Shown here one piece after another: positions 21,527-31,700 of a stretch of 64,000 nucleotides of DNA. This DNA is from Nymphaea colorata (lineage: Eukaryota > Streptophyta > Magnoliopsida > Nymphaeales > Nymphaeaceae). Within the stretch, counting starts at the first letter, position 1. Every line of letters starts with the position of its first letter. Where the stretch lies: assembly GCF_008831285.2 (NCBI RefSeq), contig NC_045150.1, positions 1,192,001 to 1,256,000 on the forward strand. Reading direction: 5' to 3'. Position numbers and translations under genes: made by a program. Under the pieces are notes generated by a model. The model searched no databases. It saw only the letters and a program-made list of their open reading frames with translations, and was not told where the DNA came from.

Positions 21527-23609
21527 GGGGTTTACCTCAATTTTATTTACAAAAAATAGAGACCGCATACAAAAAGTGGTGACAGAAGAGGCCTCCTACA
21601 AAACATTGGAGACCCAAGACGTCTCATTACAAAAAAGACCAGAGACAAAAATTTGTTCAAGAAACAAAGCAGCTGGATTACAGTTAGCCATGAGATAATC
21701 TTCGACGGGAAAACAGAAGTGAGTTTAAAGCGTGCCCCTTGGGTGATGCAGACAGTTTTTTATTGTGTGTCTCCATTCTGAAGGGTCGGCAAGAATACAA
21801 ATTTCATTGGAGAATTGAGGGACCAAAGTCAAGATATCTTCTAAGCCTGCCCATAGGTGCCGGTAATTGGGACGAGAGATTAGTTTTGACCCTTGACACA
21901 CGAGCTCCTCGCGAAGTGGTGATGCCCAAAAGGATTACGCTACTGCCTGCCTGCTCCACAACAGCCAGTTGGATATGGAGGCCTCTCTTCAGGGGCGGAG
22001 GCCGGAGAATTGCAAAGGACAGCCATAGTTTGAGCTCTCTAGGATTAGTTCCATTATCCTTGAGCTTGGAGAGTATAGAACAGATATTGTTCCATACCAT
22101 GGAGAAAGCTACTTCCATTGAGGCTTCGCCTTTACCATGCTTCATATTGTTGCGCAACTTCCATAAGTAGGTGACTATTAAGGGGAGACCCAGATTGCAT
22201 GCCTTGGACAACCATCCTCGCTTGAATGCATAGGAGTACCATTTTTGAAGAAGAATGTGTATGTTTTTAGCTTGGGGGAGGCTTTTGTCGAACTTCCCAC
22301 TCCACAGGCGCCAGAACTTCTTAGAATAGCTGCAATCTAAGAATAAATGGAAGGAAGATTCAGTGTTTTTCAAGCAAATTGGGCACTTGCTAGCAAGGGT
22401 GCATCCCAGACTCTAGAGTCTATCATCATGCAAGGAATAAAAACCACTTCGAAGCTGGTTGAGCTTTGCTACTCCAGATTTTCCCGCACCATGTAGACGG
22501 TTGGTTACGCATTCTGATGGAATTATAAACATCCATGGATTTGAAAGTAGCGACATCTCTATTCTCCCAGCATAAGCTGTCCTTAGAAAGGGATAGGCGT
22601 GTTTGTGCCAGAACCTGCCCAATCCAAGAGAGGCCACCTTCGCGATGATTTCATCTTTCCACCTTACGCAAACCTCTATGGATTGGTTAAGGAGATCTTG
22701 CATAGATCTGTAATCCATACCTGCGAGAAGCGTCGAGGGTATGCCAAAACCCCATTGGCTCAGACCAAAAAACGAGCAAATTTTTTATTGCCTACTGACC
22801 ATTCAATGCAGTGTCCTACCTCCTCCCATCCCCAAAGGAGTGCCTTTCAAGACCACGATGAGGTTGGGTGGGGTTTCACCATCCAGAGATTGTTTCTGCC
22901 AAGGTATTTATTTGGCTCTGAAGATCTTAGCCCATGGTGAATCTCCAAGTCTGGCCCTGAACGAGAGCATAATCATGTGAGCTCAGTTTAGCACTGTGAT
23001 ATCTCTAATGTTAACCCCACCCTCTTCAAAAGGGAGGCAGAGAGAATCCCAGCTAATAAGGTGTGGACCTCGCGCATCCTCACTCCTGCCTCAAAGGAAG
23101 TTTGGCAAAGTGCCATTCAGTCATTTGGATACACAGAAGGATCTTGAAGGCACATAACCAGTAATCATGAGCTGAGCAAGCACGTGTTTGATCAAGCCAA
23201 GTGTTCCTGCAAACGACAGCATTCTGCCTTTCCAAAAGCTTTGTTTCAAGGCCACTTTGTCTTCAAGTAGGAGCAATAGCATACTTTCATGTTGCCTACA
23301 AACAAGGGAAGGCCCAGATACACCCTGCGGGATTGCGCTGACTTCCCATTCCAGGCACCCTCGGATCTATTCCAATGCAGTCTGAGATATCTTGAAAGGG
23401 ATGATAGAGGATTTACGGCTGTTAATGAGCAGGAGGCGGGGGGTGTGGTGGTGGGGGTGGGAAGAGAAGGTCCATACCTCGGGGGCGAGGAACGATGATA
23501 TTGTTTCGAGTCTGTTCAAAGTTCAGCTTCCTGATGAACATGTCGACAACAACAATGAACAAGAGGGGCGAGAGGAGATCACCTTGTCGGAGACCTTTGT
23601 GGATCTGCA
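21527..23609 (-). pseudogene. L1-type LINE: 3' half of ORF2 (RT C-terminal half, zinc-binding RVT domain) and 3' end
   Basis: On the minus strand the segment starts with the RT motif HKGLRQGDLLSPLLF just below 23609. It passes through decayed RT/thumb sequence and then shows zf-RVT features: FWHKHAYPFLRTAYAGRIEM at 22413-22718 and FHLFLDCSYSKKFWRLW, then VTYLWKLRNNMKHGK, at 22373-21804. Plant L1-like ORF2 proteins end with this domain. Stops and shifts are frequent, so it is an old copy. The 3' boundary is uncertain; an AATAAAA-containing end near 21540 on the minus strand is a candidate. Confidence 0.8.
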
Positions 23610-25535
23610 CCTGCTACCAGGTATGCCAATCCCTTTTAATCCTCTTAGTTATCCATGAGGATTCTTTCCTGGAACATTCGTGGATTGGTAAGAAAGCCCA
23701 CTCAGTGAGACCTAAATTCTATTGTTAGAGATAACAACATATTGCTCTGGTTTTATTAGATACTTACTTGTCTAAAGATTCACTGGCTTTCTGGGCTCGC
23801 CAATTTAAAGATTTTTCTTTTGTTTCTAATGAGATCTGTGGTATTGCACATATTCTGATTGAATGGAGACCTAGCTCTCTTGAGGTTTCCATTATGTCAA
23901 TTAGCAGGTTCTGGATTACCCTCAAATGCAAACACCACCGTCGCAATGTTCAGTTTGCACTAGTAGGCGTTTATATGCATACAAATTGGCATTCCAGAAG
24001 CGCGTCTTTCAGGGAACTGGACTCCTACCTTAGTCAGCTTCACCTCCCGATCCTCTCCATGAATGACTTCAATGCAATGCGCCACCCAGGGGATACGATT
24101 GGTTCTCCTCTCCTACACCAGTCTTGCCATGATTTCAATGAGTTCATCCATTTTTTTGACTTGCAAATTCTAGAAGATGAAGATCGTAGTTTTACCTGGA
24201 CCAACAATCGGGATGGGGATGCTAATATCTGTTGTAGGTTGGACTGGATAGCTATCAGTCACCTGTGGCTTTTATTAGATTTGCTAAATTTCAATCTCTT
24301 TGTTCTGCCTCGTACTACCTCAGATCACATGCCTTTAATCTTTTGTTGAATCAGGCGACTCAACGCCGAAGTGGACATGGGATCTTCAAGTTTTTCAATT
24401 GCAGGTCTTTACAGAGTGGTGTGAATCCTTAATTAGACAGACTTGGTCCATTTCTGCCCTAGGCTGCCCCATGATCAGAATAATCGACAAGTTGGAGTGC
24501 ACTAGATGGAAAATGTCTTGGTGGAACAAAAATGTTTTTGGGGCCATTTCATCTAGAATCAAGAATCTCTGCGATGAACTGATCAAAATTCAGACATCAG
24601 CCCAAAGAGGACTTTCATGGGATAGAAATTGTTGAATGGATCCTTCAGAAGGAATTGGACTCCTCTCTCTTAGAGGAACACATGTTTTGGAAGCAAAAAT
24701 CTATGAACAATTGGCTATTGGAAGGGTCACAATACTAAGTTCTTTCAATCTCAGGTTAAAGCTAGATGGGATACAAACTATATTCACTACATTAAAGTTA
24801 ACGAGGTAGAAGCACATTCCGATGATGACATTCTCAGCCTTTACACAATTTTTATTGATTTTTACTTTACAGATCAGTCATCCGACATCCCTTTCGAAGG
24901 CTCCCATGACGGCCCTAGTGTTTTGGATGCAGAGAACTTGTTCTTAACATCTTCAATCACCAACCAGGAAATCATCAAAGTTGTATTCAGTTCAGATAGC
25001 GACAAGGCCCAAGGTCCGGGTAGGTTCCTGTCAGGTTGTTACAAAACTTACTGGAGCATTGTTGGTGGTGATGTGAGTGCAGCCATTAAGGATTTTTTTT
25101 AGGTTGGGGAAGATGGTTAGAAAAGTAAATTACTCCCACATTGTTATGATCGGGGCCATTGATGTCGGAGATTTTAGGCCAATTGCTTTGTGCAATTGTC
25201 TTTACAAATTTATTCAAAAACTATAGCCGAGCGTGTGAAACATATACTGGCTCGCCTGGTTGGAGCAGAAAAATGAGCCTTTCTACCTAATAGGCTAATT
25301 CATGACCAGACCCATGCTGACCATGAATTGGTTAACAGCTTGGACAGACATCACAGGGCATCTGTGTTGCTGAAACTGGAACTTTTTAAAGCCTACGACA
25401 GGGTGAATTGAACTTTCTGGAGGAAGGCGTTGGAGATGCTGGGTTTCACTACTTGGTGGATAAAGAGGATAATGCTATGTGTTTCCACTCCAGCTTTTGC
25501 AGTGGTGGTGAACGGTAGAGAAGGATGTTTTCACC
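23610..25535 (+). pseudogene. L1-type LINE: endonuclease and N-terminal RT half of ORF2, inverted relative to the rest
   Basis: Read on the plus strand, ORF2 begins at about 23656 (MRILSWNIRGL) and gives an apurinic-type endonuclease (motifs FALVGVYMHTNW, FNAMRHPGD, FTWTNNRDGDANICCRLDWI, TTSDHMPLI). An RT N-terminal half follows (motifs KMSWWNKNVFG, GDFRPIALCNCLYK, TWWIKRIMLCV, VVVNGREGCF at 25490-25530). It contains many stops. The content stops exactly where the minus-strand part (23609 downward) begins, so the two halves are one element with this piece flipped. Both breakpoints coincide with a TGCA 4-mer (23606-23609 and 25536-25539). Confidence 0.82.
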
Positions 25536-26165
25536 TGCATATTGTCCATGCTACTGCCTCCAAGAAGAGGAGCTCTCCCGTTGACGGCCTGGAGGAAAAG
25601 TGCATCAAGAGTCTTAACCCCCCCATTCAGATGAGGGCGGGGGGACAGATGTGTTGACTTTGGTTTTGAGATGTTGTGAGGGAAATATCTGCTTTCACCT
25701 CTGGTTGGGGATGGCTTGGATTGGTGGGGAGAGAATCGCAGGGCATTTCTTTATAAAACGTGTATTTCACCGATAGGTTGCACAATATCTGACTCTTTCT
25801 TCATAACCCACTTGTTGAGCTAAGAGATGAACACTCACCTGCACTTCCACCAGGGTTTAGGCGTTAATTGGAGAGGTACACTGATCCGCAGCCTCGAGAA
25901 GCCTATTCTCAGGATCGCCTTCGGCAGCGGGCCCGCCTCCAAATGTTCTCCACCAAGCACTTTCACAATTGCCTCAAAAATCTAGCTATTCCAACACAGG
26001 GTGGGAACCCTGGTAGCCAAATTTAGATAGATAGATAGCTAGATTATGTTTTCCACCTTCATCTCCATGCCTGCAGTCCATCGACTGGCAATGAGGACTT
26101 TTCTCCCAATCTCCAGACTCCCTCCTGTAGAACAATGTTCAGTTCCTCTACAAAGTCGACCCTCA
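25536..26165 (-). pseudogene. L1-type LINE: part of ORF1, left of the Tork insertion
   Basis: Continuing the minus-strand ORF1 reading from 31249 across the Tork insertion, this segment gives GGSLEIGRKVLIASRWTAG. This fits the end of the DUF4283-type gag-like domain found in plant LINE ORF1. The remainder down to about 25560 has frames rich in P and S with stops, as expected of a decayed ORF1 tail. The assignment is by motif resemblance only. Confidence 0.6.
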
Positions 26166-26170
26166 CCAGC
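26166..26170. repeat. Target site duplication ccagc (left copy) of the Tork element
   Basis: The five bases next to the 3' LTR (ccagc, 26166-26170) recur directly after the 5' LTR at 31244-31248. A 5-bp duplication is the norm for Copia integrase, so this marks a bona fide insertion. Confidence 0.9.
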
Positions 26171-26860
26171 TGTTATAGATGTATTCCCCTAGAAAGAATA
26201 TTTATGAAGACAATAACCAGTAAAAAATAACTCTCAAAGCTAACACAAGTGTTCTCAAACTTTAACAATATATGTGTCCAAACAAAACTACTGAAAATCG
26301 AAATCACAGGGCTGCGAGCATAAGATCGAGTTTCCAACAGCAATGTTGCAGCAATATATATCAAAATATATGTTAAATAATGCAAAAAGTTAGAGACACC
26401 AATTTACGTGAAAAAACTCAATAATTGGGTAAAAAACCATGGGCAAGAGAGACTTTTATATTTATATTTCAAAGAGGCAATACAAACACATTAATATATG
26501 TTGTTCTTTTTGCAAAGAATAGCATAAATCATTCTCAATAATGAATGCACAAGAAAACAATAAGAAAAGAAATCATTGTATGTTCTTCTTTTCTTCTCCT
26601 TGTTTTCTTTACTTTCTCTCTCTACACTTGCGTCCACACGATTGATCGTGCTCTTCGTCCTCTTTCCTTCTCTTCTTTGCCTTCCTCTTCCCCTTCTCCT
26701 TGCGATGTGTGAGCCATGAGGGAAAGCCCTCTTTTCTTTTCCCTAAAAAAGTGAAAACGAGAGAGAGAGGGTCATGAGGGGTTAAGGCACTATCGGGTGC
26801 CCTTTCCCCTTTTTTTCTACACGGGTCGGGTCTTCTCTTGAGGCTGGACCCGACCCAACA
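26171..26860 (-). repeat. 3' LTR of the Tork-like element (690 bp)
   Basis: It matches the 5' LTR at both ends but contains about 430 bp (roughly 26355-26790) that the 5' LTR lacks. It lacks about 85 bp present at 31028-31110. A short purine-rich run (minus strand GGATGAGGAGTA) adjoins it at 26861-26872 as the likely polypurine tract. Confidence 0.9.
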
Positions 26861-26912
26861 TACTCCTCATCCAACCTCAAGAGAGATATCATACCTGCAA
26901 AATGAACAAAAA

Positions 26913-27281
26913 TTAATACACCGCTTTAAAGGCAGTCATCCCAACTAGGTCTCTACACTTGTCATGTTTTTCTTTAGGTAGAGACTTCATCATCATATCT
27001 ACAAGATTCTTCTCTGTATGTATCTTCTCTAACTGAATCAGTTTTTGCTCAAGCACATCACTAATCCAATGATATCTAACATCAATGTGTTTGGTCCTTG
27101 AGTGAAACGCTGAATTCTTCGCCAAGTGTATAACACTTTGGCTATCACAATGCAACACATAGGTCTTCTGACTAAGGCCTATATCATGAAGAAAAATCTT
27201 CATCCACAGCAACTTTTTATAAATTTCAGTTGTTGCAATATATTCTACCTCTGTAGTAGAAAGAACAACACAATTCTGCAA
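26913..27281 (-). pseudogene. RNase H domain of the Tork-like element
   Basis: The frame holds LSTTEVEYIATTEIYKKLLW, LHCDSQSVIHLAKNSAFHSR and TKHIDVRYHWI, which are the standard Copia RNase H blocks. The usual aspartate and glutamate positions are present. The upstream part (27282-27466) is out of frame and decayed. Confidence 0.88.
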
Positions 27282-27466
27282 CCTAGACTGTCATGATACA
27301 ACTCCCCCTGCAAAAGTAAAGACATAACTAGAGAGAGACTTTCTAGTGTTCAAGTCGCTTGTCATGTCGCAACAAAAAATTCTTGTATCTCTGGATTAGA
27401 TTTACTAAAACACAAACAGTAATTGGAAGTATGTTTAAGATGCATTATGATCCACTTCATTGCTGT

Positions 27467-28410
27467 TCAATGCTCCTTGCTTGGATTTGACAAGAACTTG
27501 CTAACTACACCAACTACATAAACCAAGTCTGGGCATATGCAAACCATAGCATACATGAGACTCTCAATTGCAGAGGCATGTGGTACATTTTTCATTCTTT
27601 CTTTTTCATCTACTGAGGATTGACATTGCTCATTTCCTAATTTAAAATGTGTTGCTAAAAGTGTACTTATTGCTTTGGCATTGTTGAACTTACTAAACAC
27701 CTTTTCAATATATTTCTCTTGTGATAACGACAACTTCTTGGCATTCCTATCACGAACAATCTTCATGTCTAACAATTGTTGTGCTGGCCTCAAGTCTTTC
27801 ATATCAAAGAACTTTCTCATGTCCTTCTTCAATTGACTAATCAATTGACTGTCATGTCCAACAATAAGCATGTCATCTATATATAACAACAAGATAATGA
27901 AGTTACTTGATGAGAACTCTCTGATGTAGACACAATGATCTACGATCGACCTGCGATACTTTTTATTTATTATAAATGCATCAAATTTCTTGTATTATTG
28001 TCTAGGTGATTGTTTAAGTTCATACAAGCTTTTCTTTAACTTGCAAACCATGTGTTTCTTCCTAGCAACTATAAAACCTTTTAGTTGTCATGCAGATTTC
28101 TTCTTCTAGATCTCTATGAAGAAAAGCAGTTTTTACATCTAACTGCTCCAACTCCAAATCTAGGCATGCCACCAAACCAAATATTACCCTGAATGATGAT
28201 GACATTTTAACCACAAAAAAAAAGAATTTCATCAAAATCAGTACCTCTTTCCTACTTGAAACCTTTCACCACTTACCGGACTTTGTATCTTAACTTGCCC
28301 TGGCCTTCATTTTTAAGCTTGTAGATCCACTTGTTTTGCAACACTTTCTTACCTTTTAATAGTTCTACCAAATCAAAAGTGTCATTCTTATACAAAGAAT
28401 TCATCTCTTC
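27467..28410 (-). pseudogene. Reverse transcriptase of the Tork-like element, broken
   Basis: The best frame (27892-27467) begins with LLYIDDMLIVGHD, containing the YIDD catalytic motif, and continues through KKLSLSQEKYIEKVFSKF. Upstream fragments in other frames (27900-28400) correspond to the finger and palm region, for example the minus-strand stretch encoding an LKQSPRQ-like segment near 27990-28020. Several stops and shifts are present. Confidence 0.8.
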
Positions 28411-28519
28411 CTACATAACTTGAACTTGTTCATGTTTATGCACATCATCTAGCACCACTGCATAAGATTTTGGTTCTTCACTATCTATAAACATAATATA
28501 TTCATAAGTAGAATATCTA

Positions 28520-29233
28520 CTAGATGGTATATGTTTTTTTTTTACCAGTTTCCAAGTGCTCTTCAATTGGTTCTGAATGAGAATGAAGTTCTCCCTCCAA
28601 CTCATGCTCATGATCAGTTTGAATCTTCATAGGGTTGTCATCTGTATACTGATCATTTGCCTCTATTTCTTCTTCCTCTACATTTTCGTCAGTCTCACAA
28701 TGCTTAGATGAAAAAATTTTAGGTCCTGCACAGGTTTGCTCATGAACACCACTAGCATTCACACCTGATTGTTTGTCACACATGACATCTTCAATCGTCT
28801 GATCTTTTCTGCAGACAACATCATGATTCATGTAGATTTTGTCATTTTTTGAATCTTATAACATGTAATCAAATTCATCATTTGCATAACCAACAAATAT
28901 TAGAGGAATAACTTTATCATCTAGTTTAGTTCTATGTTCCTTAGGTACATGCATAAAAGTTTTGCAACCAAAAACTGTGAGGTGATCATACTTAATCTCT
29001 TCATCTGACCAAACTCTTTGTGGAATATCTTCATCTAGAGGCACTGAAGGAGACCTGTTTATTAAATAAATTGTAGTACGCATCGCTTCTCTCCAAAAGT
29101 ATTTGGGCAACTTAGTGCAAGATAAAAAACTTTTAATTCTCTCAATTATAATTTTGTTCATCCTTTCTGTAACTTCATTATGTTGTGGAGTATAAGGAAC
29201 TATCTTTTCATATCTATACCTTGCTTTAGACAA
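28520..29233 (-). pseudogene. Integrase C-terminal part and linker of the Tork-like element
   Basis: The 29233-28856 frame contains YTPQHNEVTERMNKII, then FWREAMRTTIYLINRSPS, then HLTVFGCKTFMHVPKEHRTK, typical of the end of a Copia integrase core. The 28831-28520 frame is an acidic E/D-rich linker before RT. The core N-terminal part (29250-29700) is recognisable only in pieces with frame breaks. Confidence 0.82.
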
Positions 29234-29911
29234 TATTCTCGTAAGGAAAATGTTATGTACTTACCACCATTATCTATATGCAGTCTCTTCATCTTCTTAC
29301 CAGTCTCGCACTCAACCGTTGCATGAAAAGTTATGAAGATACTACTTACTTCACTTTTGCTTTTCATTGTAAATGCCTACACCTTTCTAGATGCATCATC
29401 AATAAATGTAACAAAATAGATGTTCTACCTTTAGACATCTAAATAAACTAAATCTAATATATCTTTAGTTTTTTAAGAGTATTTTTTTTTTCAAATAAAC
29501 TTTATGCAACTTACCAATCAAATAATGATCACAAGAAGAGAACAGTGCACTGTCTTTGGTAACAAATTCTTCTTGGTGAGCAAATCGATTGATCTTTGTC
29601 TCATGTGACCTAACCTCTTATGCTACAAATCTGACGAAGTACTACCAATAACTGCATTTACCTCCACACTACTTATTCAAGACTTCATACCATACAAAGA
29701 GCCAAATCTGCTAACTCTAGCCAACATTAGTGTCCCCTTTGTCAGTTTTCAACATGTCTGACTAAACGAAGTATAATATTCATTTTCACTTAGTTTTTTT
29801 ACAGAAATCAGATTCATTCTAAGATCTAGAACATGTCTCACATCTCTCAAAGTCAATTTGCATCTTGTGCTCGTCTCAATGTAATCTCATATCCCAACAA
29901 TCTTTGAAGTG

Positions 29912-30240
29912 TTAATGAGCATCACCCGCTCTATAGAATAAAAATAAATCTCTACATGGTGTGGCATGATATGATGTCATAATATCTAAAATCCATGTAG
30001 AATCACCATTCTGAACTGTAAGACAATCATTTTCTTCATATAAAAATAATACTACCTTGTCATCTGAAGCAACTGCAGTGTACTCTTTTGGCTTCACGTT
30101 CTCTTGACACTTTTTTTTTTTGCTCTTTTTCTTCTTTTCATTTCCTGCAATCAATCTTCTTGTGATCTGGAATACCACAATGAAAGCATTTACTTGTCAT
30201 CTTGAGCCTTAATTTGGACCTAGATTTTGATATGTCATGC
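29912..30240 (-). pseudogene. Zinc knuckle and protease of the Tork-like element, active site lost
   Basis: Around 30180-30225 the minus strand encodes a CX2CX4HX4C knuckle (CFHCGIPDHKKIDC). The following frame contains DSTWILDIMTSYHATPCRDLF. In Copia proteases the aspartate here is followed by S/T-G. This copy has D-I-M, so the protease would be inactive. Gag upstream (30250-30900) is heavily decayed. Confidence 0.75.
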
Positions 30241-30902
30241 TATTTGTTACGGTTTTTCTGTCTGCCCCTATCTCTCATCACTAACACTTGTGAGCTACTA
30301 GTACCAAGAGGCTTTCTTCGTGTCTTTTCATTTAGAATACTGCTGGTTACATGCTTCATCGTTAGTGCACCATCTGGAGCGCAATTGCTCAAATAAACAA
30401 TTAAAGTCTCCTAATTGTCGGGAAGAGAACTGAGCAATAAAAGTGTTTGTAACTCATCATTTAATATCTTTTTCATAGCTGACAACTGATTGATTATGTT
30501 CTACACTTCATTCAATTGCTCTGACACAGGTTTTCCCTCTCTAAGTTTCAGATTTATTAATTGCCTAATCAAGAAAGCCTTCTTCCCAGCTGTTTTCCTC
30601 TCGTAAAAATCATGCAACTTCTACCATAACGACTTCGCTCTCGTTTCTACGGATATCAAATGAAAAAAACACAATTATCTAACCATTATCTGATGGTGCC
30701 AATGGTTTTCCTATCTAATAATTTTCATTTTTCATCTGACATATTCGTTGGCTTCTGGTTCTCAATAGGTGCATACAAATATTTACAATACAGCAAATCC
30801 TCCATTTTTGGCTTTCCATATAGTCCAATTATTTTCGTTTAGAGAGACCATCCTAGTGGAGGTCGACTTCATCTTTTAATAAGAATGCACACAACCAACC
30901 TG

Positions 30903-30914
30903 ACTCTGATATCA
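30903..30914 (-). other. Primer binding site of the Tork-like element, mutated
   Basis: The minus-strand sequence TGATATCAGAGT lies three bases inside the 5' LTR and differs at two positions from the canonical tRNA-iMet primer site TGGTATCAGAGC. It sets the element's orientation. Confidence 0.75.
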
Positions 30915-30917
30915 CTT

Positions 30918-31243
30918 TGTTATAGATGTATTCCCCTAGAAAGAATGTTTAAGAAGACAATAACCAACCAAAAACAACTCTCAAAGCTAACACAAACGTT
31001 CCCAAACTTCAACAATATATGTGTCCAATAATTACGCAGCTAATGGCAGTTTTCAACAACAATAAAACAGCCTAAATCAACTAGTTTGATAGTTGGACAT
31101 GCACAAAACTGCTGAAAATTGAAATCACAGGGCTACGAGCATAAGATCGAGTTTCCAACACCAATGTTGCAGCACTGATAGTGCCCTAACCCTTTTTTTC
31201 CATACGGGTCAAGTCCTTTCTTGAGGCTAGACTCGACCCAGCA
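30918..31243 (-). repeat. 5' LTR of the Tork-like element (326 bp)
   Basis: It starts with tgttatagatgtattcccc and ends with cgacccagca, with clear similarity to both ends of the 3' LTR. It lacks about 430 bp of that LTR's interior and has an extra segment at 31028-31110. The right flank 31244-31248 (ccagc) is the second copy of the target duplication. Confidence 0.9.
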
Positions 31244-31248
31244 CCAGC

Positions 31249-31700
31249 AACAACGACCCAGAGCTTTTCCAAACCAGTCATGGTGAATGAAAAATCCATA
31301 TTTCCTCTACCATTTCCTCCCACAAAACAACCTATTGCCGACCACTGGAATAACTTCTTCAGGTTTTCAATACCTTCTTTCGGCACAATGATGCGACGCA
31401 TTCCCTCTACCGAAGTCACCAACAATGGTGGTTCGTTGACTTCCTCATCTAAGTCGTCCTGCAATAAGCGCTCTGCCCATGATTTTAGGGAGGCCTTTGG
31501 ATGCGCACCATCTTTCAACTTGGCTGAGTTTTTCCTGCCACCGTTGGTCCGACCCGATATCACGGAAGAAGGTTTTCCAATTGATGTACCCGAACCATCG
31601 ATCCCTCTAGTCGAGATGGAGCCGTTTGGTGGGTGGTGCCGTGACTCCCTTCGGATGAATCTCTTTTTGCCCTGTCGATCTGCCTCAAATGCTTGACGGT
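31249..31700 (-). pseudogene. L1-type LINE ORF1 (DUF4283-like), right of the Tork insertion
   Basis: The minus-strand frame 31563-31249 reads SLKSWAERLLQDDLDEEVNE, then RRIIVPKEGIENLKKLFQWS, AIGCFVGGNGRGNMDFSFTM and TGLEKLWVVVAG. This matches the plan of the DUF4283 domain (an I-x-V basic strand, a W about 20 residues later, then G-x-x-x-G, then a helix ending in LW). Its continuation lies at 26165 and below. The frame on the other strand (31280-31696) is a shadow. Confidence 0.6.

Larger units (their letters stand above)
26171..31243 (-). mobile_element. Complete Ty1/copia element (Tork/Tnt1-like), nested in LINE ORF1
   Basis: LTRs at 26171-26860 and 30918-31243 begin with tgttatagatg and end with cccaaca or cccagca. 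The flanks share a perfect 5-bp duplication (ccagc). On the minus strand the internal region gives gag zinc knuckle, protease, integrase, RT and RNase H in Copia order. The RNase H end (LIQLEKIHTEKNLVDMMMKS, then CRDLVGM) resembles the Tork/Tnt1 group. Many frame breaks and unequal LTRs show that it is old and inactive. It interrupts the DUF4283 domain of the older LINE. Confidence 0.93.

Noticed and set aside
21739-22170. 143-codon plus-strand frame
   Set aside because: It overlaps the LINE zinc-binding RVT domain on the minus strand, which has recognisable motifs.
23610-25535. Simple twin-priming explanation for the LINE inversion
   Set aside because: Twin priming would not leave ORF1 upstream in the original orientation, unless two LINE copies are involved; kept only as an alternative.
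31280-31696. 138-codon plus-strand frame after the Tork element
   Set aside because: The complementary strand fits LINE ORF1 (DUF4283-like) in the expected order and orientation; the plus frame has no known motif.
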